Counted from the first letter of the stretch, positions 25,184 through 34,272 are shown. The stretch is DNA of 52,338 bases from Actinomadura sp. 6K520 (GCF_004349245.1 NZ_SMLC01000038.1:1-52338), one strand, 5' to 3'. Made by a program: numbers and translations. The notes: generated from the letters alone by a model not told the origin.

Positions 25184-25798
25184 TCAGTGGCCGGACGCCT
25201 GCCGGGCCATGGAGACGACGCCGGTGACCTGGACGCGGGTGAGCTGGAGGTCGGCGCCGACGGCGGACAGGGTCTCCTCTTCCGAGACGCTGAGCCGCCC
25301 GTCGGTGAGGGCGATCTCGGCGGCGGCGCGCAGGATGCTCTCGCGCGCCTCGGGGGCGAGTGCGCCGGCGGTGCGGGCCATCTCGACACGGACCTCGTCG
25401 AAGGGGCGGGCGAGGTCGCCGTTCAGGGCGGCGTCGTCGTAGCCGGCCACGCCCGCCTGCTGGACGACGGCCACGGCGCGGGAGCGCGAGGACGGGTCGG
25501 TGTAGTCGCCGGCGCGCAGCACCTGGGCGATGGCCATGCGCAGGAGCATCGCGGGCATCTGCGCGAGCTGGGCGGTGGTCGGCGCGTCGAGGACGCCGGG
25601 CTCCCAGCGTCCCTTGCAGGTGCCGCATTCGACGAACTCGCCGCCGGTCTTGGTGAGCGGAATGACCGGGATGAAGAACAGGGTGAAGAAGTTGCGGCCC
25701 TGGCGGCGCTTGTACTCCCGGTCGCCGCCGCAGTTGGGGCAGTGGAAGACCCCTCTGGTCAGGGTGAAGAAGACCACGCGCCAGCCGAATATGATCAA
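25184..25798 (-). CDS. Zinc-ribbon protein with TerB-like C-terminal domain
   Basis: The protein is 204 residues from the TTG at 25798, chosen because aaaggtga lies seven bases before it. A GTG at 25807 has no room for a binding site, and an open frame to 26005 has no support. The N-terminus MIIFGWRVVFFTLTRG is followed by a zinc ribbon (CPNCGG ... CGTCKGRWEPG) around a hydrophobic FFTLFFIPVIPL stretch. Residues about 100-200 form an all-helical TerB-like domain (VRVEMARTAGALAPEARESI, ALTDGRLSVSEEETL). Function unknown; TerB domains bind metal and occur in stress and membrane-linked systems. leuS follows 126 bases downstream on the same strand. Confidence 0.75.
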   Translation of the reverse strand: MIIFGWRVVFFTLTRGVFHCPNCGGDREYKRRQGRNFFTLFFIPVIPLTKTGGEFVECGTCKGRWEPGVLDAPTTAQLAQMPAMLLRMAIAQVLRAGDYTDPSSRSRAVAVVQQAGVAGYDDAALNGDLARPFDEVRVEMARTAGALAPEARESILRAAAEIALTDGRLSVSEEETLSAVGADLQLTRVQVTGVVSMARQASGH

Positions 25799-26055
25799 GA
25801 TCGTCACCTTTCTGGGTGGAGCGGCACATCGTAACGGGGCGGTGCACGGCATGGGGTGCGATCCGTCCCGGAACGGCTTCCCGGCCCCGAAGGCGTCTCC
25901 ACGGACGGTCCGCGGTCGGCGGCACGGAAACCGCACGTCAACGGGACTTGAAGGATGGCGCGAACGGAACTCCATGCAGGAGGATGGGCGAAATGACCCA
26001 TACACTCGGCGGTAACTAACCGGCCGGTCACCTTTCCCGCGAGGAGTGCCACACG

Positions 26056-27600
26056 ATGCTCAACCTGTCCGTGCTGCTGGAGGACGCCGCCAGGGAGACG
26101 CCCGACCGCGAGGCGGTCGTGTTCGGCGATCTCCGGCTCTCCTACTCGTTCATCGACTCGGTCGCCAACCAGGTCGCGAACCTGCTGCGGTCGCGCGGCA
26201 TCGGACCGGGCGACAAGGTGGCGCTGTCCAGCCCGAACCTGCCCTACTTCCCGATGGTCTACTTCGGGGCGCTCAAGGCGGGCGCGGTGGTCGTCCCGCT
26301 GAACGTGCTGCTCAAGCCGCGGGAGATCACCTACCACCTCGCCGACTCCGACGCCAAGGCGCTGTTCTGCTTCGAGGGGACGCCGGAGCTCCCGCTCGGC
26401 GAGATGGGCCACGCCGGGTTCGAGAAGGCCGAGGGCTGCGAGCACTTCTTCCTGCTGCCGGCGAACCCGGCGGCGACCGAGTCGCCGATCGAGGGGGCCG
26501 AGCTGTTCTGGGCCGCGCTGGCCGGGCAGCCGAGCACGTTCGACGCGGCGCTGACCGACCCGAACGACACCGCCGTCATCATCTACACCAGCGGGACGAC
26601 GGGGCAGCCGAAGGGCGCCGAGCTGTCGCACGGCAACCTGCTGTCGAACGCCATGGTGAGCGACACGCTCTTCGAGCGGACGCTGCACGACACGTCGCTG
26701 GTGACGCTGCCGCTGTTCCACATCTTCGGGCAGACGTGCGTGATGAACGTCGGCTTCTACCGGCGGGCGACGCTCGTCCTGCAGCCCCGGTTCGAGGCGA
26801 AGCAGGCCATCGAGCTGATGGTCAAGGAGAAGGTGAACATCTTCGCGGGCGTCCCGACGATGTACTGGGGGCTGCTGACCGACGACACCTCCGACGAGGA
26901 CATCGCGACGATCCGGGAGAACCTGCGGGTCGCGGTCTCGGGCGGTTCGGCGCTGCCGATGGAGGTCCTGAAGGGGGTCAAGAAGAAGTTCGACGTGGAC
27001 GTCCTGGAGGGCTACGGCCTGTCGGAGACGTCGCCGGTGGCCTCGTTCAACCGCCCGGACCGCCCGGCCAAGCCCGGTTCGATCGGCCTGCCCGTCTGGG
27101 GCGTGGAGATGAAGCTCATCGACGACGAGTGGAAGGACGTCGAGGGCGAGGGGCCCGGCGAGATCGCCATCCGCGGGCACAACATCATGAAGGGCTACTA
27201 CGACCGGCCCGAGGCGACCGCGGAGTCGATCCGGGACGGCTGGTTCCGCACCGGTGACGTGGCCCGCCGCGACGAGGAGGGCTACTACTACATCATCGAC
27301 CGCTCCAAGGACATGATCATCCGGGGCGGGTACAACGTCTACCCGCGGGAGCTCGAAGAGGTCCTGATGACCCACCCGGACGTGTCGCTGGCCGCGGTCG
27401 TGGGCGTCGAGCACCCGTCGCACGGTGAGGAGATCAAGGCGTACGTGATCCGGACGCCGGGCTCCACCCTCACCGAGGACGAGCTGGTCGCGTGGGGCAA
27501 GGAGCAGTTCGCGAACTACAAGTACCCGCGGATCGTCGAGTTCCGCGACGAGCTGCCGATGACCGCCACCGGCAAGATCCTCAAGCGCGAGCTGCGCTGA
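26056..27600 (+). CDS. Long-chain acyl-CoA synthetase / fatty-acid-CoA ligase (FadD-like)
   Basis: An AMP-forming ligase that activates carboxylic acids, probably fatty acids, to CoA thioesters. The P-loop motif IIYTSGTTGQPKGAELSH is at about 175-192. GYGLSETSPV lies at about 322, GWFRTGDVA at about 395, DRSKDMIIRGGYNVYPRE at about 415, and the catalytic Lys in TATGKILKREL at the C-terminus. The 514-residue length is typical. The ATG follows gaggag 13 bases upstream. A 10-base palindrome ACCGGCCGGT lies about 25-35 bases before the start and may be a regulatory site. The exact substrate class (medium, long or aromatic) cannot be set. Confidence 0.9.
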   Translation: MLNLSVLLEDAARETPDREAVVFGDLRLSYSFIDSVANQVANLLRSRGIGPGDKVALSSPNLPYFPMVYFGALKAGAVVVPLNVLLKPREITYHLADSDAKALFCFEGTPELPLGEMGHAGFEKAEGCEHFFLLPANPAATESPIEGAELFWAALAGQPSTFDAALTDPNDTAVIIYTSGTTGQPKGAELSHGNLLSNAMVSDTLFERTLHDTSLVTLPLFHIFGQTCVMNVGFYRRATLVLQPRFEAKQAIELMVKEKVNIFAGVPTMYWGLLTDDTSDEDIATIRENLRVAVSGGSALPMEVLKGVKKKFDVDVLEGYGLSETSPVASFNRPDRPAKPGSIGLPVWGVEMKLIDDEWKDVEGEGPGEIAIRGHNIMKGYYDRPEATAESIRDGWFRTGDVARRDEEGYYYIIDRSKDMIIRGGYNVYPRELEEVLMTHPDVSLAAVVGVEHPSHGEEIKAYVIRTPGSTLTEDELVAWGKEQFANYKYPRIVEFRDELPMTATGKILKRELR

Positions 27601-27614
27601 GCCGCCGTGCCCGC

Positions 27615-27652
27615 GGGCCCGGGTTCCCGGCACGTGCCGGGGTCCCGGGCCC
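27615..27652. terminator. Bidirectional terminator between the acyl-CoA synthetase and the XRE gene
   Basis: Two 19-base arms (27615-27633 and 27634-27652) are complementary except for two positions and form a long GC-rich hairpin. It sits between convergent genes, 15 bases after the first and about 20 bases from the second. Confidence 0.7.
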
Positions 27653-27673
27653 CGGCACGTGCGGAGCGGAGGT

Positions 27674-28516
27674 TCAGCGCGGGGTGAGGTCCTGCGTCCC
27701 GACGACGCGCAGCAGTTTCAGTGCCTCGTGGGACCGGCTGCCGGGCGCGGCCGTGTAGAGGACGACCTTCTGGTCGCGTTCGGGCACGACGAGGACGTCG
27801 CAGTGGACCTCGATCTCCCCGACGACCGGGTGCGTGAGCTTCTTGGTGCCGCTCCGGCGCACCGCGACCTGGTGGCGTGCCCAGAGCCGGCGGAACAGCT
27901 CGCTGCCCTCCGTCAGCTCGGCGATCAGGCCGTTCACGCCGGGATCGTCCGGGTAGCGGCCGAGGGCGGCGCGCAGGTCGGCGACGCTCAGCCGCGCGAA
28001 CTGCTGGTTCTCGTCCTCGTCCGTCATGTGCTGCGAGCCGGGGCGCAGGAACAGGGAGCGCATCGGGTTGCGGTCGCGCGGCTCCAGCGCGGAGAAGTCG
28101 GTGATGAGCGCGGCCGCCATGGCGTTCCATGCGAGGACGTCGTACTTGGCGTCCAGCACGTACGCGGGAGTGTCGTCCAGGCGTTGCAGCAGGTGCAGGA
28201 TGCCCGCGGGCACCTCCTGCGGCGGTCCCGGAGGTGGCGCCGGGGGCTCCCCCGCGAGGTTGAAGAGGTGGGCACGCTCGTCGTCGGTGAGCCTCAGCGC
28301 GCGCGCCATCGCGCCCAGGATCTGCCTGGACGGACGTGGCCCGCGTCCTTGTTCCAGCCGGATGTAGTAGTCCACCGACATCCCGGCCAGGCGCGCGACC
28401 TCTTCCCTCCGCAGTCCAGGCGTGCGGCGCCGGACACCCGCCTCCAGGCCCACGTCCGCGGGTTGGACGCGTGCGCGGCGCGAACGCAGGAACTCGGCCA
28501 TTGCCTCCCTGTCCAT
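27674..28516 (-). CDS. XRE-family regulator with MmyB-like ligand-binding domain
   Basis: Residues about 5-70 are a helix-turn-helix domain (LRSRRARVQPADVG, RTPGLRREEVARLAGMS, YYIRLEQGRGPRPSRQIL). The rest, to residue 280, is the MmyB-like domain with the typical TPAYVLDAKYDVLAWNAMAAAL and HPVVGEIEVHCDVLVVPERD. Such regulators in actinobacteria often bind fatty acids or similar ligands and control an adjacent short-chain dehydrogenase. Here an SDR gene is divergent from it across 114 bases, so control of that gene is a reasonable inference. Confidence 0.9.
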   Translation of the reverse strand: MDREAMAEFLRSRRARVQPADVGLEAGVRRRTPGLRREEVARLAGMSVDYYIRLEQGRGPRPSRQILGAMARALRLTDDERAHLFNLAGEPPAPPPGPPQEVPAGILHLLQRLDDTPAYVLDAKYDVLAWNAMAAALITDFSALEPRDRNPMRSLFLRPGSQHMTDEDENQQFARLSVADLRAALGRYPDDPGVNGLIAELTEGSELFRRLWARHQVAVRRSGTKKLTHPVVGEIEVHCDVLVVPERDQKVVLYTAAPGSRSHEALKLLRVVGTQDLTPR

Positions 28517-28630
28517 GTGTCCCAGGATGGCCGAGCGGACCGCCCCGCGGCATTCCCAAGGGTGGTACCGCCGGTCCCAGCTTCCGGCGGTCTCTCCTCA
28601 AGGCCGCCGTGACCGAGCAGCCTTCCTGAC

Positions 28631-29371
28631 ATGACTGCACAGATCGCCCTGATCACAGGAGCCAACAAGGGAATCGGATTCGAGACGGCGCGGCTGCTGG
28701 GCCGTGAAGGCATGACCGTCCTCATCGGGGCGCGTTCGGCCGGCCTCGGGGAGGAGGCCGCCGCGGCGCTGGGCGGGGAGGGGATCGACGCCCGGTTCGT
28801 CCATCTCGACGTCACCGATCCCGCCACGATCGAGGCCGCGGCCAAGCGGATCGAGAGCGAGCACGGGCGCCTGGACGTCCTGGTCAACAATGCCGGAATC
28901 GCGCCTGCCGCCGGATGGGCCGCCCCGAGCGCCACCTCCGTCGAGACGATGCGCGAGGTGTACGAGACGAACGTGTTCGGCGTCGTCGCCGTGACCAACG
29001 CAATGCTGCCGCTCGTGCGCCGCTCCCCGGCCGGACGGATCGTCAACGTGTCGAGCGGGCTGGGCTCGCTCGCCGCGATGAGCGACCCGTCCGGTGAGTT
29101 CTTCCCGATGAACACGCTGGCCTACCCGTCGTCCAAGACGGCGGTGAACGCGCTCACGGTCGCCTATGCGAAGGATCTGGCCGACACCCCGATAAAGGTG
29201 AACGCAGCCGACCCGGGTTACTGCGCCACCGACATGAACGGGCACGCCGGGTCCCGGACGCCCGTCCAGGGCGCCACGGAGGTCTTCCTCCTGGCGACCC
29301 TGGACGACGACGGCCCGACCGGCGCGTTCCAGGGCGGCGGAGAGCAGCCGGGCCGGCCCCTGTCCTGGTGA
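28631..29371 (+). CDS. SDR family oxidoreductase
   Basis: This is an NAD(P)-dependent short-chain dehydrogenase/reductase of 246 residues. The cofactor motif TGANKGIG is at 9-16, NNAG is near residue 88, the catalytic Ser is in VNVSSGLG, and Tyr-x3-Lys in YPSSK. The GYCATDMNGHAG segment near the C-terminus is characteristic of carbonyl-reductase-like SDRs. It is divergent from the XRE regulator, with which it commonly pairs. The substrate is unknown. Confidence 0.9.
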   Translation: MTAQIALITGANKGIGFETARLLGREGMTVLIGARSAGLGEEAAAALGGEGIDARFVHLDVTDPATIEAAAKRIESEHGRLDVLVNNAGIAPAAGWAAPSATSVETMREVYETNVFGVVAVTNAMLPLVRRSPAGRIVNVSSGLGSLAAMSDPSGEFFPMNTLAYPSSKTAVNALTVAYAKDLADTPIKVNAADPGYCATDMNGHAGSRTPVQGATEVFLLATLDDDGPTGAFQGGGEQPGRPLSW

Positions 29372-29387
29372 TCGCGGCCGGGTGGCC

Positions 29388-29444
29388 GGTCAGCTCGCGG
29401 AGGGCCGGTCAGATCGTGTAGGGCAGGTCAGATCGTGTAGGGCA
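29388..29444. repeat. Three tandem 19-bp units across the 3' end of the P450 gene
   Basis: The unit ggtcagatcgtgtagggca is repeated perfectly at 29407-29425 and 29426-29444. A third, 15-of-19 identical copy lies at 29388-29406. The last unit encodes the P450 C-terminus and stop codon, and the others duplicate that tail outside the gene. It looks like slippage; no function is evident. Confidence 0.8.
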
Positions 29445-30675
29445 GGTGCTTGATCCCGTTGATGAAGTTGGACTCCAGGCGGGCGGGTTCGCCGGACGCG
29501 CGGATCTCGGGCGTCCGGCGGAGCAGCTCGCGGAACATCACGGTGATCTCGCGCCTGGCCAGGTGCGCGCCGAGGCAGAAGTGCGGCCCCGGCCCGCCGA
29601 ACCCGACGTGCGGGTTGGGGTCGCGCAGGATGTCGAACTTCTCCGGGTCGGTGAAGACCGTCTCGTCGCGGTTGGCCGACCAGTAGTACAGGACGAGCTT
29701 GTCGCCCTCCTTGATCTGGTGGTCGTTCAGCGTGGTGTCGCGGGTCGCGGTGCGCCGCATCCAGATCACCGGCGACACGTACCGGACGATCTCCTCGACG
29801 GCCCCGGGCATGCGGGCGTCGAAGTCCGCGGTGAGCAGCGCCCGCTGGTCGGGGTTGCGGGTGAGCAGGTCCAGGCCGTGCGCGATCGCGTTGCGGGTGG
29901 TCTCGTTCCCGGCGACGACCAGGAGGATGAAGAAGGAGCCGAGCTCCTGGTCGGTCAGGGACTCGCCGTCGATGTTGGCGTTGACCAGCGCGGAGGTCAG
30001 GTCGTCGGTGGGGTCGGCGCGGCGCTGCCTGCCGAGGTCCTCGACCAGGTTCTTGAGCGTCTCCCCGGCCCCGAGCAGCGCCATCGCCATCTGCTCGGCG
30101 TCGTTGGACGGGATGAACTCCGCGTCGTTGCCGGCGAGGATGACGTTCGTGGCGTCCAGGACCGTCTGGTACTGCTCCTCGGCGATCCCCATCATGTCGC
30201 AGATGATCTTCAGAGGCAGCCGGGCGGCGACGTCGGCGACGAAGTCGCCCGAGCCGCCGCCGGTGGCGATGCGCTCGACGATCTCCCCGGCGACGGCCTC
30301 GACCTTGTCCTCGAACCGCTGGATCATGCGCGGGGAGAACGCCCGGGACACGATCCGCCTGATCTTGGCGTGCCGCGGGTCGTCCATGCTGATCATCGAG
30401 CCGAAGAACTCGTGCATGTCGCCGGGCATGTCCGGGATGCTGATGGCGCCCTTGCCGGAGCAGAAGTCCTGCGGGCGGCGGGACGCCTCGATGATGTCGG
30501 CGTGCCGGGTCAGCGCGTAGTAGCCGGGCCCCTGCGGCATGATGACGATGTCGGGTTCCTCGAAGCGCACGAGCGCGGGATGCCAGCGCAGGGCCTTGAA
30601 CGCCTCATGCCGGTACTCGTGCGGCTGCCGCCAGAATTCCCAGTCCGTCAGGTTGATGTCCTCGACCTTGAGCAC
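29428..30675 (-). CDS. Cytochrome P450 (CYP124/125/142-like)
   Basis: This haem monooxygenase has 415 residues and no membrane anchor, as in other bacterial P450s. The I-helix oxygen-binding motif is VVAGNETTRN, the K-helix ExxR is EEIVR, and the haem Cys lies in HVGFGGPGPHFCLGAHLAR. The HVGFGGPGPHFCLG form, together with LKIICDMMGI, resembles the mycobacterial CYP124/125/142 group that oxidises sterol or branched-lipid side chains. The substrate is inferred, and a ferredoxin gene is not adjacent. Translation starts at GTG 30675. An inverted repeat 21-35 bases upstream may be an operator. Confidence 0.9.
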   Translation of the reverse strand: MLKVEDINLTDWEFWRQPHEYRHEAFKALRWHPALVRFEEPDIVIMPQGPGYYALTRHADIIEASRRPQDFCSGKGAISIPDMPGDMHEFFGSMISMDDPRHAKIRRIVSRAFSPRMIQRFEDKVEAVAGEIVERIATGGGSGDFVADVAARLPLKIICDMMGIAEEQYQTVLDATNVILAGNDAEFIPSNDAEQMAMALLGAGETLKNLVEDLGRQRRADPTDDLTSALVNANIDGESLTDQELGSFFILLVVAGNETTRNAIAHGLDLLTRNPDQRALLTADFDARMPGAVEEIVRYVSPVIWMRRTATRDTTLNDHQIKEGDKLVLYYWSANRDETVFTDPEKFDILRDPNPHVGFGGPGPHFCLGAHLARREITVMFRELLRRTPEIRASGEPARLESNFINGIKHLPYTI

Positions 30676-30695
30676 GTACCCACCACCTCGTCGAT

Positions 30696-30710
30696 CCGAA
30701 CCTCGTTCGG
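30696..30710 (-). promoter_or_regulatory. Inverted repeat upstream of the P450 gene
   Basis: CCGAAC-CTC-GTTCGG is a perfect palindrome with 6-base arms and a 3-base spacer, just upstream of the P450 start. It resembles a TetR-type site. The spacing differs from the mycobacterial KstR motif (AAC-N2-GTT), so KstR is not claimed. Confidence 0.5.
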
Positions 30711-30856
30711 TTTACAGGCACCCTCTCAAAGTAAAGCCACAAGTGCCCACTTTTCGACACGGTGACGACAGTCACACTAGCCGCCCCGGACCACCCCCCG
30801 GCCGACTCCGCGGCCGGACCGCGGGGTAGCGTGCGCCGCGAACCGAGGAGGCGGAC

Positions 30857-31747
30857 ATGAGCGACTTCACGACCGGATCGGTCAGCGCGAACGGGCTGGA
30901 CTTCGGATACCTGGCGGCGGGCCCCGCGGACGGCCCCCTGGCGCTGCTCCTGCACGGCTTCCCGGACTCGCCGCACACCTGGCGGCACCTCATGCCCGGG
31001 CTCGCCGCCGCCGGGTACCGCGCCGTCGCCCCGTTCATGCGGGGGTACGCGCCCACGTCCGTCCCCGAGGACGGCACCTACCAGAGCGGTGCGCTCGCGG
31101 CCGACGCCATCGCCCTGCACGACGCCCTCGGCGGCGGGTCCGACGCCGTCATCGTCGGGCACGACTGGGGCGCCTTCGCCACCTACGGCGCCGCGAACGC
31201 CGCCCCGGACCGCTGGCGCAGGGTCGTCACCATGTCCGTCCCGCCCATCTCCGTGATGACCACCGCGTTCTTCGACTACGAGCAGCTCAAGCGCTCGTTC
31301 TACATCTTCGTGTTCCAGACGCCGCTGGCCGAGGCCGCACTGGACCGCGCGTTCGTCGAGGGGCTCTGGCGCGACTGGTCCCCCGGCGACGACCGCGACC
31401 GGTCACCGGACGTGGACCATGTCATGGACTGCCTGGCCGCCCCGGACAACGTCGCGGCGGCGATCGGGTACTACCGCGCCATGCTCGACCCGTCCCGGCT
31501 CGTCGAGCGTTTCGCGGCCGAGCAGGAGGCGACGACCAGGGTCGGCGAACTGCCCGTCCTGTACCTGCACGGGGCCGACGACGGCTGCCTGGGCGCGGAC
31601 GTGGTCGCCCCCGGCGGGGACCTCGGCGCCGTCGAGGCCGCTCTGCCGCCGGGCTCGCAGGCCCATCTCGTCCCGGGCGCTGGTCACTTCCTCCAGTTGG
31701 ACCGCCCCGAAGACGTGAACACCCGCATCCTCGACTGGCTGGCGTAG
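30857..31747 (+). CDS. Alpha/beta hydrolase, epoxide-hydrolase-like
   Basis: This 296-residue alpha/beta hydrolase is related to epoxide hydrolases. The oxyanion-hole motif is HGFPDSPHTW, the nucleophile Asp lies in VGHDWGAF, and the base His in GAGHFLQLD. GHDWG instead of GHSMG points to hydrolysis through an Asp-ester, as in epoxide hydrolases and dehalogenases. The ATG follows a clear gaggaggcg site. The gene is divergent from the P450, so conversion of an epoxide or related P450 product is possible but speculative. Confidence 0.85.
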   Translation: MSDFTTGSVSANGLDFGYLAAGPADGPLALLLHGFPDSPHTWRHLMPGLAAAGYRAVAPFMRGYAPTSVPEDGTYQSGALAADAIALHDALGGGSDAVIVGHDWGAFATYGAANAAPDRWRRVVTMSVPPISVMTTAFFDYEQLKRSFYIFVFQTPLAEAALDRAFVEGLWRDWSPGDDRDRSPDVDHVMDCLAAPDNVAAAIGYYRAMLDPSRLVERFAAEQEATTRVGELPVLYLHGADDGCLGADVVAPGGDLGAVEAALPPGSQAHLVPGAGHFLQLDRPEDVNTRILDWLA

Positions 31748-31769
31748 CCTCCGGACGGGGTCGCGCCCG

Positions 31770-32777
31770 TCAGGTGGGGTCACCGAAGAGCGGCACGTCG
31801 GACGGCTCCAGATCCCTCCGGACCCGGACGAAGCGAACCGCGTGCCGCCAGCGGCCCTGCTCGACGGCGGCGTCCGCGCTCATCTCCACGACGATCTCCG
31901 GCTCCGTCCGCAGGTACCGGATCGGCGGATGCGCCCCGTACGGGCCGCCCGCGAACCCGGCGGGCAGTTCCGCCGGCCACGGATGGCCGGGCCCGGCGTG
32001 CCGCAGAAGGTCGGCCAGCGACGTGCGGGCGGCGGGCGGGAGCGGCGTCGTCCGCGCGACGACCCGGAGCCGCCCGCCGGTGTCGTAGCGGCCGAGGATC
32101 AGCGTCTCGGGAGCCTGCCGGGTGCCGGTCACCCCGCCGATGATCGCCTCCACGGTGATGCGGCGCTTCACCTTCCGCCAGCCGCGCCGGCCCTCCAGGT
32201 AGGGGCCGTCGGCGTCCTTGACCACGAGGCCCTCGACGCCCCGGGCGGCGAAGGCGTCGAACCAGAGCGCCGCCTCCTCGGCGTCGGCCGTCTGCGGGGT
32301 GACGACGACGCGCGCGTGCGGCGGGGCGGCGCCGAGCAACGCCTCCAGGACGGTGCGGCGCTCCCGCAGCGGGCGCGGACGCAGGTCCACGCCATCGGAT
32401 TCGAGGACGTCGAACACGACGTAGTGGCAGGGTTCGGTCCGCGCGAGCTCGGCCCGGCGGCGTCCGGCGACGTGGCGGCGCTGCAGCGCGCCGAAGTCGA
32501 GGCTCCCGTCGGCGGCCCAGCGGACGATCTCACCGTCGACGACCGTGCCCGGCGCGAGCTGCTCCGCGACGGCCGCGACGATCTCGGGGAACGCCTCGTT
32601 GAAGCGGGTGCGGCGGCGGGACGACAGGTGGACGGCGCCGTCCTCGGCCACGCGGGCGAGCGCGCGGAACCCGTCGAACTTGGGCTCGTAGCGGCAGCCG
32701 CCCGGGCATGACTGCGGCGGCGGGATCTGGTCGATCGTCGCGGCCAGCATCGGCTTCAGCGGGGACCGGATGTGCAT
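31770..32777 (-). CDS. ATP-dependent DNA ligase (LigC-type)
   Basis: A nucleic-acid ligase of 335 residues from the ATG at 32777. The AMP-accepting Lys33 is in motif I (YEPKFDGFRAL), the RRRTRFNEAFPEI segment and VDGEIV follow, and motifs IV/V are seen in EGLVVKDADGPYLEGRRGWRKVKR. A C-terminal OB-fold begins near residue 215. Its size and order match mycobacterial LigC rather than LigB or the multi-domain LigD. No Ku or LigD partner is in the window. LigC-type enzymes act in backup repair. The upstream frame to 32873 adds no recognised domain. Confidence 0.87.
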   Translation of the reverse strand: MHIRSPLKPMLAATIDQIPPPQSCPGGCRYEPKFDGFRALARVAEDGAVHLSSRRRTRFNEAFPEIVAAVAEQLAPGTVVDGEIVRWAADGSLDFGALQRRHVAGRRRAELARTEPCHYVVFDVLESDGVDLRPRPLRERRTVLEALLGAAPPHARVVVTPQTADAEEAALWFDAFAARGVEGLVVKDADGPYLEGRRGWRKVKRRITVEAIIGGVTGTRQAPETLILGRYDTGGRLRVVARTTPLPPAARTSLADLLRHAGPGHPWPAELPAGFAGGPYGAHPPIRYLRTEPEIVVEMSADAAVEQGRWRHAVRFVRVRRDLEPSDVPLFGDPT

Positions 32778-32948
32778 GGCTCGCGCCCCCCGAACTCGGC
32801 GGTCCTGATGACCGCCTACCCCGCCCGGCCTGCGCCGATAGGCCGCCGGACGAATGTTGACCAGCGGTTGCACCGTCCGGGGCGGCTCGGGAGCCGCCGG
32901 GTCACGGTGCCGGGCCGGACGTGCCGGACGGCGGCCGGCCGGAAAGGC

Positions 32949-32981
32949 GACGAGCCGGCCGGAGTGTCCGGTCGGCTCGTC
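32949..32981 (-). terminator. Terminator after tmsB
   Basis: A 15-bp stem with one G-U pair and a 3-base loop lies 26 bases beyond the tmsB stop codon, separating that unit from the ligase gene. Confidence 0.75.
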
Positions 32982-33006
32982 CTGGTTCAGCGGATGGTCG
33001 TGGGCG

Positions 33007-34272
33007 TCACGAATTCCAGTCGGGACGGAGCGGCATGTTGCTCGTGCCGTCGTCGTGCAGCTTGACGCCGAGCGTCTGGTGCAGCTGGATCCAGTTCTGG
33101 TCGAAGCCGAGCACGCAGCCGGCCATGTAGACGCGCCACACCCGGGCGGTGCCCTCGCCGACCTCGGCGACGGCCTCGTCCCAGTGCTCGTCGAGGTTCT
33201 CGCACCAGGCGGTGAGCGTGCGGGCGTAGTGCTCGCGCAGGTTCTCCTGGTGGCGGATCTCGAAGCCCGCGTCGTTCATCTGGCACTGGACGTAGCCGGG
33301 GCCCTCCAGCTCACCGTCCGGGAACACGTAGCGGTTGATGAAGCCGTTCTCCTTGCGGGACGGCGCGATGTTGTCGGGGCGGGTGATGGTGTGGTTCAGC
33401 AGGCGCCCGCCCTTCTTCAGCTTCCCGTGCAGGAACGAGAAGTAGGCGGGCAGGTTGGCCTTGCCGATGTGCTCGGTGAGGCCGATGGAGCTGATCGCGT
33501 CGAAGCCTGACTCGGTGACGTCCCGGTAGTCCATGTGCCGGACCTCCGCGAGGTCCGACAGGCCGCGGTCCGCGATGGCCTTCTGCGCCCACTCGGCCTG
33601 CTGCTTGGACAGCGTGACGCCGAGCGCCCGGACGCCGTACTCCTTCGCGGCGTGCATCACCATGCCGCCCCAGCCGCAGCCCACGTCCAGCAGGCGCATG
33701 CCCGGCTTCAGGGCGATCTTCTTGGCGACCAGGTCGTGCTTGAAGAACTGCGCTTCCTCCAGCGTGGCGTCCTCCGTGGGGTAACACGCGCACGTGTAGG
33801 CCATGGAGGGGCCGAGCACCCACTCGTAGAACGTGTTGGACACGTCGTAGTGGTGCGAGATCGCCTTCGCGTCCCGGCGCTTGGAGTGCCGCAGCCACGA
33901 GGGGATGCGGCTGAACGGCGCCTCTTGCGGCGGCGGGTCGAGCCGGCGGGAGACCGCGGCGCGGAGCAGCGGATCGCCGAGCACGCCGCCGAGGATCCGC
34001 GCCTTGTCGCGCGGCGTCACCTCGTTGAACACCTGCTGCATCGTGCGCAGCGCCGTGATCATTTCGCCGCTGACGTCGATCATGCCGGTGACGTAGGCGC
34101 GTGCCAGGCCCAGGGCGCCCGGCGAGTGCAGCAGATACGACACCGCGTACGGCGAGCGGATGTCGAACCGGATGTCGGCGCCGGGCACACCTGCCCGGGA
34201 ACCGTCGTACGCCGTGAACTCCACTGGCGCCTCAGCCCCGGCGAGCCGCTCGAAGACCCTCGCCAGCGTCAT
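33007..34272 (-). CDS. tmsB: Fatty-acid methyltransferase of the cyclopropane synthase family (10-methylene step)
   Basis: This SAM-dependent methyltransferase has 421 residues from the ATG at 34272, with a gggagga-type site. The SAM-binding motif is LLDVGCGWGGM, preceded by ISHHYDVSNTFYEWVLG and followed by GVTLSKQQAEWA, all typical of the CFA/Mma family. The neighbour upstream is an FAD-dependent reductase. This pair (TmsB/TmsA, or BfaB/BfaA) adds a methylene group to oleoyl chains of membrane phospholipids and reduces it to 10-methylstearate (tuberculostearate). The assignment rests on this context. The N-terminal ~100 residues resemble the extra domain seen in actinobacterial members. Confidence 0.85.
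   Translation of the reverse strand: MTLARVFERLAGAEAPVEFTAYDGSRAGVPGADIRFDIRSPYAVSYLLHSPGALGLARAYVTGMIDVSGEMITALRTMQQVFNEVTPRDKARILGGVLGDPLLRAAVSRRLDPPPQEAPFSRIPSWLRHSKRRDAKAISHHYDVSNTFYEWVLGPSMAYTCACYPTEDATLEEAQFFKHDLVAKKIALKPGMRLLDVGCGWGGMVMHAAKEYGVRALGVTLSKQQAEWAQKAIADRGLSDLAEVRHMDYRDVTESGFDAISSIGLTEHIGKANLPAYFSFLHGKLKKGGRLLNHTITRPDNIAPSRKENGFINRYVFPDGELEGPGYVQCQMNDAGFEIRHQENLREHYARTLTAWCENLDEHWDEAVAEVGEGTARVWRVYMAGCVLGFDQNWIQLHQTLGVKLHDDGTSNMPLRPDWNS

Noticed and set aside
25804..27633. 609-residue minus-strand frame
   Set aside because: It is antisense to the acyl-CoA synthetase, whose motifs are complete.
30696..30710. KstR binding site at the P450 gene
   Set aside because: The AAC and GTT halves are three bases apart instead of two and the flanks do not fit, so only an unassigned palindrome is reported.
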